From the NCBI GenBank assembly GCA_015350385.1, contig WNKI01000004.1, forward strand, positions 809,912 through 873,911: a stretch of DNA of 64,000 nucleotides, written 5' to 3'. The stretch comes from Aculops lycopersici. Taxonomy: Eukaryota; Arthropoda; Arachnida; Trombidiformes; Eriophyidae. Shown here piece after piece: positions 1 to 11,855 of this stretch; positions within the stretch are counted from its first letter, which is position 1, and the number at the start of each line of letters is the position of its first letter. The translations under genes and the position numbers were made by a program. Below the pieces are notes generated by a model. That model did not search any database. It saw only the letters and a program-made list of their open reading frames with translations, and was not told the origin of the DNA.

Positions 1-3000
1 ACAAGCTAATGCGATAAGCTAGATCCTCGGCGGATCTAATATTATTGTTATTGTTGTTGCTATTGCTATTGCTGCTGTTATTTGATACAATTACCGGTGT
101 TGCTGTCGTGGTCGCCGTCGTCTTGGTTATAGTCGACATTGTTGTTGTTGTTGTTGTTGCTGTTGTCGTCGTCGTCGTTGTAGTTTTGCCTTTAAGATGA
201 TTGGTTATAGCTAGAGATCTACTCAGATTATCATCAGCAACAACAGGTTGCTGGTGGTCTGCTGAGGAATTGCCAATGGCGGTTTTTGTGGCGCCAGTCA
301 AGGTTGCAATCGTTGTTGTTGTTGCTGTCTTGGGATTTGTTGTTGTTGTTGTTCCACTGCCTTCGCGAATGACTGAAACCATAGGCGCCGATGGGATTGC
401 AATGGGATGTCCAACGATGGAGGACTGAGATGTCGGCGACAACACTGGCGAGCTCGCAATGATGAACTGGCTTGAGTTCTCGGGCGAGCGACCGCACTCG
501 CTATTCGACGAGCCACTTGAGACGCTATAGGCGGAGGATTGACTTGAACCGCCGGCACTGCCATTAATAATCGAGGAACTAGGCGAGGAGGCCGATTGGT
601 TGTGGTGGCCACGATAGCGATTCACGCAGTCGGTGGCATACTGGGCACTTGCCACGTTGGGCAGACGAGATATTGACTGGCGATGGATGCTCATGGGCGA
701 AATTTGACTCTTCAAATAGCTACAGGTATTCTGATGAGCTGTTGCAATTTGCTCGATGATTTCCTCAATATCCGAGTCGTTCAAGTTTACTGTAGCTGCT
801 GCTGCTGCTACTGCTGTGGTTGTGGTGGCATCGTTTGCATTGTCTATCTCCGGGTCGCAAGTTTCCTCAAATTGAATGCAGGGAATCTCCTCTTTTGATT
901 CGTTTTTAACAGGTAGCTCCTTGTGATGTTGGCGATTGTTGTGGTCGTGGGGGTAAACGGAGCCCGCAGGATGCGTAACAAACTCCTCGAATTTCAAATC
1001 GTCCTCAAGTTTCTCCAATGAAACCGAGGCCTCCGTTGCCGCTGAGTCCATGGACCCAAAGTCATTGTTTAGATCCAAAGGATCGCCCGCAATCTCGTCG
1101 TTCAAATCAACTTTGCCCATCGAATTGTCACAAGATCCGCTATCCTCACCTCCACTATCTTCGCTTGCCAATCGATGGTCATTTGCAACCAACGAAGACG
1201 CCGACGAGGAAGTTGAATTTGAGGGGGTAGAGGTAAAGACGAGATTTGCGCCCAGATCCGAGCCAAAGGGTTGCACGTTGCGACTCACATTATGAACACC
1301 ATCAGCTAATTGGCTGTGATCTTGTCGGTGTTGGTGTGCAAGAAGCACTTGAGGTTGTCGAGGGTGCTGCTCTTGCTGCTGGGCAACCACTAGCTGCGAT
1401 AGCTCATTAGATGGATCATTGTGATGATGATGATTATTGTTACTATTGCCAACTTGTTGCTGGTGACTATGGTTTAGATCTAGACCAATGTTGCTCGGCG
1501 GTGCATTTAACATGGCCTCGCCTTGCTGCTGCTGTTGCTGTTGCTGAATCGGTTTTACCATACTCAACTCAAACTGGTTTCCCTCTCCCTGCTTAAACCA
1601 AATTTGCGGCGTTTGGATCTGGTGCAAGTGGTGTACCTCAACTGGTTCAACAAGGCTATCGGGTGCGCCAATCGAATAGGAGAGACCCACGGGATTGTAG
1701 TCCTCATTTGAACTAGGAGGTTTGTGGATGATCAACGGCGGGTGATGCTGTTGCTGCTCAGGTGGACTCGCAACCACATGTTGCTTCTCGCGCCGCTTGG
1801 CGCCCTTGCCATACCTAACGGGCCGATTTCTATGGTAATACTTGCAATCCTTTGACATTCCCACCGCCAAGCACTTCATGAAGCGACACGCCTGACACCT
1901 GTTACGATTCAATCTAACCACGTGACACTTGTTCTCCCTCAAACACTTGTAATCTATTTGCTTCTGAATGGAGCGCCGAAAGAAACCCTTGCAACCCTCA
2001 CAAGAGGTCACACCATAATGGTAGCCACTCGCTTTGTCGCCACAAACCTTGCACAAAATTTGCACGCCCCCATTACCGGCCGCCTGGGGCCCATTGTTGT
2101 CGGGTCTATTGGAGGGCACAGGTTGTTGGTCACGAATTAAGGGGTGAATAGTGGGACCCACCTGTTGGATATCTGTTGTGGTGACATGTTTAGCGCTGAT
2201 ATTATTATTTGCATTTGCATTACCACCACCAAATGGAATATTAACCATGACTCCAGCATTGGAAGCACCATCGAACAGACCTGGTGTCGCGTATAAATCA
2301 GCCGCACCCGGCGGCTGGCTCATGGTCCTCTGGTTTTGGTGATGATGGTTGTGGTGGTGGTGCTGATCATGATGATGGTGTTGATGATTGTATTGTTGCG
2401 CCATTATTGGTTGCTGCTGCTGCTGTTGGTGCTGGTGAGTCACTATTGATGACGTACGAAACTTGTTATTACCAATACTGCTATCATTACTATTACTGTT
2501 GATATTGATTGCAGTAGCAGTTGAGGTGAATGTGCCCCTTATTTCATTGTGGTTGCTGCTGGGGTTATTATGTAGAACAGGTGCGATGTTTGTGTTTGAA
2601 AGCTCGTAAGTGTCCTCTGAATGATGACTCTCGAATGCATTCACATTTATGCGCCTTTGGTTGGACAGAACACCACCACCACTAGGACACCCAGTTACAA
2701 TATGAGGCTTGCCCCTGGGTTCGTGGTCATGCTGATGAAATGGGACACGATTTTGGTGAGTGTGGTTGAGGTTTTGATGTAATCCTTCATTGGAATTTTC
2801 AACACTATCGATGAACTGATGAGACCGATGAGGTTTCACATTGCTACCTTGATGATTATGATGAATCCCTAGGTTATTATTATTATTATTGTTTGTGTTG
2901 ATACTATTGTTATTATTTTGAAAGGTAATAGTTGCTTGAGGATGGTGAATTTGCCCTGGAGCAACAATAACTGGACAACTCAGTGGGTCCTTTGCCATGG

Positions 3001-3799
3001 TCATCAGGTGGCCAGAACTGCCGCCAATAGTTGAGTAGGATGAAGAGGTTGAGGGAGAGGAGGTGGTCGAGACAGGCGAGCCGGAGTTTGAGATTGAGGG
3101 GTCGAGGCTATGCGCATAGAGCTCGTTGTTGACCGTCGGCTGCAACAGGTGGTCCTGATGGTGATTGTGGTGGTGGTTGTGCTGCCTCAATTGATTGCCA
3201 TGCGAACCGACCTCCTCGATTTTGAAAGCATTAGCCACTTGTTGTTGTTGCTGCTGCTGCACAACGTGAATATTATTATGATGCGATTCGCCTGGTGATC
3301 GGGCAAATTTTGTACCAGACCCACAGCCGCTGTCCATGATAATCTGAGGCTGGTGCTGCTGCTGCTGGTATTGATGCGACGATTGGACACTATGGATATT
3401 TGCATGCTGAAGCTGATGTTGGTTTGAGTGGCCAATCAATTGATGGTTTCGAACCTGAGATTGCGCGTTGTAATTTTGCAAATGCCCTTGATGTTGCCGC
3501 TGGTTGTGATGCTGGTGACTTGAATTGTGAGTTTGATTGTGGCTGCCGCGACGCATATTAAAAGTCGCAGGCAAAACTTGATCCGAATCTCGGTGTTGGT
3601 GAAAAGGCAGCGTTTCCGGCATTTGGAAACACTCCGAACTCTCATCGCCATCCACCTGAACGGGCGCTAGGTGACCAGTGCCCAATGGATGCGGCCGGTG
3701 ATACTGCTGGCTGGGTTGATAGTGTTGCGTCTGTTGTTGGTGTTGTTCCTCCCGAATCTTTGATCGAATCGGAAACGAGGATTGATCTGATTGATACAT
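1..3799 (-). CDS. Eip78C: E78-like nuclear receptor (NR1 class), 3' end beyond window
   Basis: Ligand-regulated-type transcription factor of the nucleus. Read on the minus strand from an ATG at 3799 (in-frame TAA four codons upstream), the frame stays open to base 1, giving at least 1,266 residues; the C-terminus is outside the window. Residues 1-580 are a Q/H/N-rich A/B region. The two-zinc-finger DNA-binding domain starts at C583 (CKVCGDKASGYHYG, P-box CEGCKGFF, second finger ending RNRCQACRFMKC). The finger sequence fits E78 (NR1E) better than E75, which has a different second finger. The usual GMSRDSVRYGR extension is interrupted by about nine extra residues (GMSKD, then CKYYHRNRP, then VRYGK). 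An AHQNTC motif near residue 1021 resembles ligand-domain helix 1 of NR1 receptors and is followed by T/N/S-rich low complexity up to the edge. E78 is an early gene of the ecdysone cascade in insects. Class assignment is firm; the E78 subtype is less so. Confidence 0.8.
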   Translation of the reverse strand, partial: MYQSDQSSFPIRSKIREEQHQQQTQHYQPSQQYHRPHPLGTGHLAPVQVDGDESSECFQMPETLPFHQHRDSDQVLPATFNMRRGSHNQTHNSSHQHHNQRQHQGHLQNYNAQSQVRNHQLIGHSNQHQLQHANIHSVQSSHQYQQQQHQPQIIMDSGCGSGTKFARSPGESHHNNIHVVQQQQQQQVANAFKIEEVGSHGNQLRQHNHHHNHHQDHLLQPTVNNELYAHSLDPSISNSGSPVSTTSSPSTSSSYSTIGGSSGHLMTMAKDPLSCPVIVAPGQIHHPQATITFQNNNNSINTNNNNNNNLGIHHNHQGSNVKPHRSHQFIDSVENSNEGLHQNLNHTHQNRVPFHQHDHEPRGKPHIVTGCPSGGGVLSNQRRINVNAFESHHSEDTYELSNTNIAPVLHNNPSSNHNEIRGTFTSTATAININSNSNDSSIGNNKFRTSSIVTHQHQQQQQQPIMAQQYNHQHHHHDQHHHHNHHHQNQRTMSQPPGAADLYATPGLFDGASNAGVMVNIPFGGGNANANNNISAKHVTTTDIQQVGPTIHPLIRDQQPVPSNRPDNNGPQAAGNGGVQILCKVCGDKASGYHYGVTSCEGCKGFFRRSIQKQIDYKCLRENKCHVVRLNRNRCQACRFMKCLAVGMSKDCKYYHRNRPVRYGKGAKRREKQHVVASPPEQQQHHPPLIIHKPPSSNEDYNPVGLSYSIGAPDSLVEPVEVHHLHQIQTPQIWFKQGEGNQFELSMVKPIQQQQQQQQGEAMLNAPPSNIGLDLNHSHQQQVGNSNNNHHHHNDPSNELSQLVVAQQQEQHPRQPQVLLAHQHRQDHSQLADGVHNVSRNVQPFGSDLGANLVFTSTPSNSTSSSASSLVANDHRLASEDSGGEDSGSCDNSMGKVDLNDEIAGDPLDLNNDFGSMDSAATEASVSLEKLEDDLKFEEFVTHPAGSVYPHDHNNRQHHKELPVKNESKEEIPCIQFEETCDPEIDNANDATTTTAVAAAAATVNLNDSDIEEIIEQIATAHQNTCSYLKSQISPMSIHRQSISRLPNVASAQYATDCVNRYRGHHNQSASSPSSSIINGSAGGSSQSSAYSVSSGSSNSECGRSPENSSQFIIASSPVLSPTSQSSIVGHPIAIPSAPMVSVIREGSGTTTTTNPKTATTTTIATLTGATKTAIGNSSADHQQPVVADDNLSRSLAITNHLKGKTTTTTTTTATTTTTTMSTITKTTATTTATPVIVSNNSSNSNSNNNNNNIRSAEDLAYRISL

Positions 3800-4600
3800 T
3801 GCAAGAATTTAAATGGAATTCTTTGATTGATTTATAAGTCTGATAGTAATTAGTTTTTTAGTTCATAAATAAATTGCTAGCTTTAGGTTCTGTTGTTGTT
3901 GTAGCTATTTTTCACCAACTTTCGTTTGTGAGAGTCAATCATTTGGATAGAAAGAGGTACTATTTTTGAGGAATCACTAGCCAAAAAGTTGGCCTCTAAA
4001 ACTTGATTTCTCGCTTGACTCTTATTAGTTCATGTTGACGTAGATTTGCTGTAAATTATTGAAGCTAATGATTCTCTTGATGATGTAACCACTTGTTGCG
4101 TGCGCTTCCGCTTGCTCTTTTAACTTCTAATTGCTTGCCATGTAATAAGATGCGGTTTAATTTGATTCGATCCGATCTGATGCGATGGGATGCGACAAGA
4201 TGCTGTGCGGATTATTATGCAACAACCACCTTTGGCGCCAAGCGTCTTACTGAGGCAGAAGATTTGTTACAAAAGTTACACACAAACTGACTAACTAGTC
4301 AATGACTACAAATCAACCTGTTGCTTTGCTCGCCCGCCCGCCTGCTCACTCACCTATCAAGTTAACTATTTTGCTAGCTACCTGCCTAACCAACCGGCAG
4401 CGCTAGTCACAATCACAATGAAAGCAAATCATTGTCGCTGGCTGTACCCTTTCGCCCCTCTTCCGCTAAACTCAAGGTGGATACTGTGTAGCTTCTCGCT
4501 TGCTTGCTCAACTTCTGGTTGCTATCTCTCGCCAGCCAGCTCGCACTCATTCACTACCTGTTGCTTACTTGCTTGGCGACAACAGAGACAGCCAGAGGGA

Positions 4601-4623
4601 GAGGGAGAGAGAGAGAGAGAGAG
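4601..4623. repeat. (GA)n microsatellite
   Basis: A run of GA dinucleotides preceded by GGGAGAGG. GAGAG is the core bound by GAGA factor in insects, so a promoter role is possible but not shown. Confidence 0.7.
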
Positions 4624-7600
4624 TTGAGGCTGAAGTTGGAGCACAAGTTGGAGAGCAACGGGAGCAACACAAATTAGACTTGTCGTCAACTACTTTGCTT
4701 TCACTTTCACTTTCGCTTTCACTTCCACTTTCACTCACTCGCTCGGTGGCTCACTCGCTCACCAGTGCTGGGTGCAATCTGAGTTAGCGGAGTGTGGAAA
4801 ATGTGCAGATACTCATACTCAAACTTTCCATGCAATACCAAGCCGGCCAGCCAGCCACCTGTGTGAGTTACCTCCTCGCCGACTCTTTTGCTTCTCGCTC
4901 GCCAGCTTGTAGCTTGCAGTTCAATTTGCAATGGCAACACAGTGAACAGTTACTTTGAACACCAACCAACCAGCCAGCCAGCTAACAGACGAACCAGCTC
5001 ACTCAACGTTAGCTAACTAAAACCCAAACTCTCACTCACTCTCTCTGTCTCTGTCTCTTCTACGGCGAGCTCGCCACTTTGGTATGGTATAAGGAGGAGC
5101 AGCGATAGCCTATTGCAGGTGCACCTGAGCGAGGCGATTGTGGCACACTACTCTCTCTCTCTCTCTCTCTCTCTCTCCTCCTTCCCTCTACGTACGTCAC
5201 TCTAGTGCCACCAACAAACTCGAGGCGCCTACAATCGGATTAGCCAGTGAGCGAAATCTAAGCTCAGTCACTAAGCTGGACACTCGGATGGCTATTCAAC
5301 TTTTGCATTTACACAAACAAACGGACACTTGTTGGTGAGACTGCATGTGAGACACCAACTCTTTCTCTCTCTCTCACTCCTTCTCAAACTCTCGGCGCTC
5401 ACCTGTTGCCCTGCTCTCGGTGCCTGCTCTTGGTTGCTAGAAAATGATGATGCCACCGCTGCTGCTGCATCAATCAAACATCAGTCTCATTATCAAAAAT
5501 CCGCACTCGCTGCCAACGCTAGCAATAGTAGCAGTGGCGGTGGCGGCAATTGAGCAACAGGCAGTCGGTTATACAACGGCAATGGCAATAGCAATAGCAA
5601 CAGCAACTTGTTGCCGCAATCCCAGGGCGCAACTCTCTCGTTCGCTCTCCATCATGTCTACCACTGTTCCTTAAAGAAAATCGCATACTATGCGTCTTTT
5701 CACTGCTACCACAAGCCCAGCCAGTCGGTCGGTCGGCATCCAACGGCGCGCATCATGCTCTTGCATTGACATTGCACTTGGCGCAAGTCTCCAGCTTAAG
5801 CCAGCTGGGCTTTGTAGTGAATGAGGAGAAAAGGCGAGAGCCTAACGGCAACAGAGAAACACACGGACTCGCCAAGTCGAACACAGGTAAGTCGGACTCA
5901 GCATAGACGAGCGCGCGCGCACACACACACACAAACTTGTTGCTCTTGGCAGCGAAACTAACGGCTGGCTACATAATCACCACCGACTCAAGCCGCTGAG
6001 TTTTGTTAACAGGTAGAGAGGGGTGAGTGAGTGCCGATGTTGGTGGCTCCACTGCCACTTTCGCCTGCTCATGGACTTTCGCCATGCCAATCGACTAGCA
6101 GCTAACGGCCAGCCAGACAATCCAAGTGCAGCATCCTATCCAACGTTGTGTGCATGCCACCAGCAACTACCTGTTGCCAACAAGCGACACAGCCACCTAG
6201 CGCCGCCCACTTGGCTAGCCAGCTGAAACCCCCAGCACTGACTTCCTTCCGTCCTCTTTGCTCGGCGTCGTTGCCTTTGGCACTAAACTTGACTATTTAG
6301 ACCGAGAGCAAAAGTGTCGCGCACAACAACAACAACCAGCTCAGCGCCGAGAGGAGTCGCGCAATTGCAATTGAAGGTTACGCTGATCATTTAAACTTCT
6401 CTCGCTTGCTCTATTTCCTTTACTTTCTAGCAAACTTGTTGCCAGCGAAACACACGCGAGTTCCACATTCGACGTAGATTTATTGCTTTAGTACAATCTG
6501 CCCGCTAGTTAGTCAGCAGAAACTCGGCCAGCTTCCCGTCAGGTGAACATCAGACGGCTGGTGATTGGGAGAAAAAGTTTGTCGCTGTTGCTGGCTAACC
6601 GAATGACTGACTGGCTGGCTGACTGGCCGATGGTTGCTGCCATTGCAGCTATATTATGCAAACTGTGAATCATCGATAAGAGGTCCAGTCAGAGGCGAGT
6701 TCAGGTAAACGTTTGTGAGTTACGCAACCGCAATGTCGTTGCCGGCGGCCGTGGAAGCTAGTGGCTAACAGGGGAAACCCTAACCCAAACATGATGACAA
6801 TGACCACAACCGCAGCAACCTGTTGAGTTGCGGCCGCTTACAGCAGCAGCGGCGGTGGCAGTGGCAGGGGTAGTGGTAGTGGTGGAGTTGTCGTCGTCAG
6901 GAGATGAAGCAAAACTGGCGCTCTTCCTCTCTTGACGGCATCAGTGAAAGTTTTGCATGTTGCCAACAATCAGCCAACCTGTTAGCAAAACACAACCACC
7001 AACATCAGCAACAACGAGTAGATAAGTCCATTGTCATGCTTCCCGCTGCCGTTGGAGTCACTGGAGCCGCTCGGCCGGACTCTAGTGGTCAGCTTGAAGT
7101 GGAGCCGAGAGGAGACGTTTGCCACTAGCATCTATGCAAAAACTCGCGCCACTTGGATTGCCGCCGGTCGGCTTTGTTGGAGTGGTTTGCCGTAGCTTAC
7201 ATCAACACGTCAGTTACGCCATTACGATTTCAAGTTTACCTGTCTAGTCTCGCCACCACCACTGCCACTCGACGCGAAGCAACGCGAAACCACTTGTTGC
7301 CTTCGGGTGCCGGCAATGCTAGTGGCGGCAGAGGCTTAGCTGGTAAAGTTTATGCAAAAATCTGCACAGTGGTAGTGGAAAGCTGGACTAACTCTCTCTC
7401 TCGGCGGCGCAGCAGGTTGGTCTCTCTGTCTCATAACAAGTGAGAGCAACTCTCACATAACGAGCGAGCGAGAGAGAGAGAGAGGGAAAAATCTAGGAGT
7501 ACTCTTGCTGACCGGATGCTGGCAGCCGACTAGTTTTCAGCGCTGCGAGCCTTAAGTAACCAAGCGAGAAAGAGAGAGGGAGCTGAACGGAATTTGCATG

Positions 7601-8479
7601 CCAATTTGTTGTATTGTTGCCGCTCGCTGTTGTTGTTGTTTTCGATGTTGATGCTGTTGTTGGTGTTGTTGCGCAATAGAAAAAGTAGCAGCAGCAGCAA
7701 AAGTTTATGTTGCTCTTTGATCGCGCTAAGCGCGAGCTTGACGCTGCCAAGCCAACGGTCGCCAGGTAAAAACGACAACGACGACGTTAGCGACGCAATT
7801 AAAGCCCATCATCCTCCTCTTTCCTTCTCTCATTCATCATCAACGTGAATAATTTTTCGCCGCCCCTCTGGTCCGGCGTCACAGCCACCAATTGGCCGGC
7901 TAGTTTTTCATTGCTGCTGCTACTGTTGTTGTCGCTATCAACTTGCCGCTGCTGAATCGGCCGCGAGCATCAGAACGGAACAACCTGTTGACTGGTGGGC
8001 TGTTACGCAGCGCCACGCAATTGAAGAGAACTGCTAAGGACATCAGATCACCTGATCAGCAGTGGCTCGTTTGTTTTCGTGCCTCGCTTACAATAACAAC
8101 CGAGCCACCAAATAGCCGACCAAAAGACCAAACAGCAAACAAACAATGAAAGTGAAAGTCTATTACTTCACCACAACCACCACCGACGCTGGCCACAACT
8201 AGCATCTGGCTTCCGATGAGATCAATTTGTTTTGCTTTGTGTGTAAGTGTATTCGACTGTTGGCTGCATGTAAGCTGTTCTTTCTCCGAAAAATTGGCGG
8301 CTACACGAGTCATACAGAATCCTAATGGCTGTCACTCGGCCAGCTGGTGACTCACTTCCGTTTGCTCAAATCCAACTTGAAACTATCCGCCAGCGACAGA
8401 ACAATAAGCTGCAAGAGGTTAACTCGAGCTCGACATTTACTCTCAATTGTACAGTTGAATTCAATGTAAACCAGGGAGC

Positions 8480-8666
<187 letters not shown>

Positions 8667-8686
8667 NNNNNNNNNNNNNNNNNNNN
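8667..8686. other. Assembly gap (20 N)
   Basis: Twenty Ns, a fixed-size scaffold gap between two GA-repeat contig ends. Confidence 0.99.
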
Positions 8687-8885
8687 GAGAGAGAGAGAGT
8701 TAGTAGTAGAATAGTTAATTGGTTCAAGTTAGAGAGATGCGGCGACCATTAAAAGTTGAGATCCAACTGCACACACGAACACAGTGCGATTGGATTATAT
8801 CGTTTAGCTAACCACTTGTTGCTTGTAACTCACTAGTTGCTTGTTGTTAGAGATACAAGCAATAAGATGGTTGTATCAGTGAAAG

Positions 8886-8886
<1 letters not shown>

Positions 8887-8919
<33 letters not shown>
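8887..8919. repeat. (GA)n microsatellite
   Basis: GAAAGAAAGA followed by an uninterrupted GA run, in the non-coding block upstream of E78. Confidence 0.75.
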
Positions 8920-8924
<5 letters not shown>

Positions 8925-11855
8925 GTGTTGGAAAGTTTCAAGTTTAAGGCGCGCAACTTGAGCACCTCAATTACCTGTCTCTCCATCTCCACGATCCGAT
9001 CCGATCCGATCTCATGTCTTGTGGTCGGTGTACCAGTTAAAGGTAAAGTGGCGCCAGGTAAGCGAGACTCGCAAGTTAGCTTATTGGTTAGTTTCCCGTT
9101 AGTTTGAAAAGAACTAAGCCTTGTTGCCGATGTCTTTGCTGTTGTTGTTGTTGTTGTAGTTGTTGTTGTTGTTGTTGTTATGATTGTCAATGTTACCTTC
9201 CTTCCTTCAAGTTGGTCATTTAAGCAGCCAACTGTTAGGTAAGTTTCATTGCTAATGCCAAACTAAATCAGGTAGCGCAAGCGACAACCACGACGAGGCA
9301 AGTTTTTGTCCCCCGAGATGCAATTCAATGGCAACTCGCACGATTGTCACCATCGCCGTAGTTGTCGTGGTCGACGTCGTCGTTTTTGTCAATGGCTAAA
9401 TTTTTGCAAGGGGAAGGAAGTAAGCGAGTGACTTTCACTACCAAACTCTTCGTCGTCGTCCCAGTTGCCAGCTGCCTCGCTCCTACCTGTCGAGCGCAAC
9501 TAGGCTCTACGGCTGGTGGGTAGCGGCAAATAACAACAGCAAGCTAGTCGGCGAGTAACGAGCGACAGTCGGCGCTCAGCAAAGGCAGCAGCAGCAGCGA
9601 CACCGAGAGCTCCATGCAAACTCTATTTGGTCGCCAGGTAGCCAACCAGCCAGCGATTGAGCTCATGCTAGAGAGGGAGAGAGAGGAGTGAGCAGGCGAT
9701 AAAAAGCAGCAGCAATGGCTAACCTGTTGCCTGAGTGTGCTCCCACCTGTGCACCGCTTCCCGCTGGCCGCTTCCGGGTTCCTGCCACTCGCTCGCTTGC
9801 TCTCACTAGGCAGACTCTCCAGTTGCAGTCGTCGTTTTTGTTGACTAGCGAGCTGGATTGCTTGCTGGCTGGCTGGCTGGCCAGCATAAGTGGACGAGCG
9901 GGCGAGTAAGAGTGCAGAAGGCTTACGCAAGCGAGCGGCTAGTGGGCAGGTTGGCCGGCCACTTGTTGGCCGAGCAACAATATGGACGGTAACATTACAC
10001 ACCAACACAAGTGAGCCATTTGAAGTGATGGTTGCGCTTGAAAAATCTCTAGCTTGCGCGCGCTCGTCTCCTCGCCATCGGGTCGCAACTCTGGCCCGCT
10101 TTCTACTCAACCGCCACCACCACCTGTTGGAACTGGCCAACCGCGAATGGGTTTCTCGAGCTTTTTGGGCTGAAAGGCAGCTAGAGTGGCCAAAGCAAAG
10201 GAAAAATAAATAGCAGTAACAAGTGAGGCAGTTTATTTTAAACGGTAAATCACATGAGGAGGTAGCAACAATAACTCAGCTAGCCGGCGCTGACTGCCTC
10301 CTTCCGTTTCCCTGACTTTGATTTGATGGTAACACGACAACAAATTGTGAGCTCATTGCCGTCGAAACTTCTGGTTGTTTGCAGTTATGGTTGGCACTTT
10401 TGCTTGTTTGGTCCCGCTAGTTAGCCAGTCAAGTATCTCCTCTAGTATAGTCTCGTCTTGTTCCACTGATGTTTGGCAACCACCGGCGGCAATGAGCGAT
10501 AGGCGCTTGCTAGCTAGCTCCTTTAAACTTGTCGGAAAACATCGGCCACTAGTAAGCTAGTCGGCTATTACATGAAACGAGAAAGATTGAAACGAAACGG
10601 AACGAAACGTTTAAACCGCGCTCTCAGTTAAGATAGGCGCTCGCCTTTTCTTCTCGTGGCTCCGCTATTTCATTCGCACTGTTGATTCACTATGAATATA
10701 TGAGTATAACTTCGACTACCTCTATTACTATAACTATTACTAAGACTACAAACAGACGGACGGGCAGAATACGAATGCTACCACCCAGTTAACGCAACAC
10801 AACTACTATCCAAACACCATCATCATCATACTTCTCCCTCTCTTCTTCCACTGGCACCAATGCGGCTGCCACCACCACTTGTTGCCTGCCTAGCCGCCTT
10901 TCGGTTCTTCTACTGGTAGGTGTTTCTGTCTCTCTCTCCCAACCTCACTTTCTCTTCTTGCTTTCGCTTAATCAAGTTCCTCACTTTCGCTTCTCATCTC
11001 ACCACTTGTTGCTAGCTAGCAACTTTCATGTTCAAGTGCTATTATCGCACTACAAACAGGCGAGTGGCAAATATTTCCACGCTACTAGTAGTGATCATCA
11101 AACACAGAGCGCTGCTTTGGGCAAACCATCAAAGGAAGTCGAAGAAATTGGTGCCAGTTTTCTCGTTTCATCTATCCGATATCAATTTTCTTTCAGCCGA
11201 CTACATGTATGTAGTTCGAAGAACTGTGCGGATAACATTCAGGTAATGAGCTCGGCAACAGACGAACGAGTTGCGATCGTCGCGCGTTGGTTTCACTTAT
11301 CAATGTGACTTGATATTTTGAAACCAGAAACACGAGCTAGCTATTTAGTCGAAGGGGGAGAAAAAGATAGGGAGAGATAGAATGGAGGGCAAGTGGCAAA
11401 AGTAACAAGCCAAGAGTCACATAACATAGCGTTACGTCGAGCACGTGACAAAAACTTGGGGGGAAGGTGAAATAGTTGATTTGTGTTGTTAAGACATTGG
11501 CTTGCGCAAGGCTAATAAACTATCAGCTAATAGCTGGCCAGGTAGCTAGCTTGACAACTTTGCTAGAGAAGGAGAAAAGCCTAATATAATGTAACATAAT
11601 TGGACGAGCCAGCGACTTCCAGGTGAGCTACCGTTTCCTCTATCGGTCTCCCTTATTCCCTATTCTTTGCACAACTTGGAAAAAACAGACTAATCCTCAG
11701 AGCGACCTTAGGATTGTCATAAAATAAACACTAACACAAATACAAAATGACGATTTGTATTTCTCGGCTCACATTTCCACCCTCTACTTCTTTAATCCTC
11801 TGTTTTTGTTGGTTCTCAACTTTTTGGATAGCTCTAGAATCACTTTTGGAAAACT

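Noticed and set aside
1781..2053. E75 as identity of the nuclear receptor
   Set aside because: The second finger (YKCLRENKCHVVRLNRNRCQ) lacks the PCTKNQQC-type sequence of E75 and fits E78 better.
9544..10140. 198-codon open frame on the minus strand
   Set aside because: Starts at TTG with no ATG in a normal place, is low-complexity A/S/R/L-rich, matches nothing I know, and lies in repeat-rich non-coding DNA.
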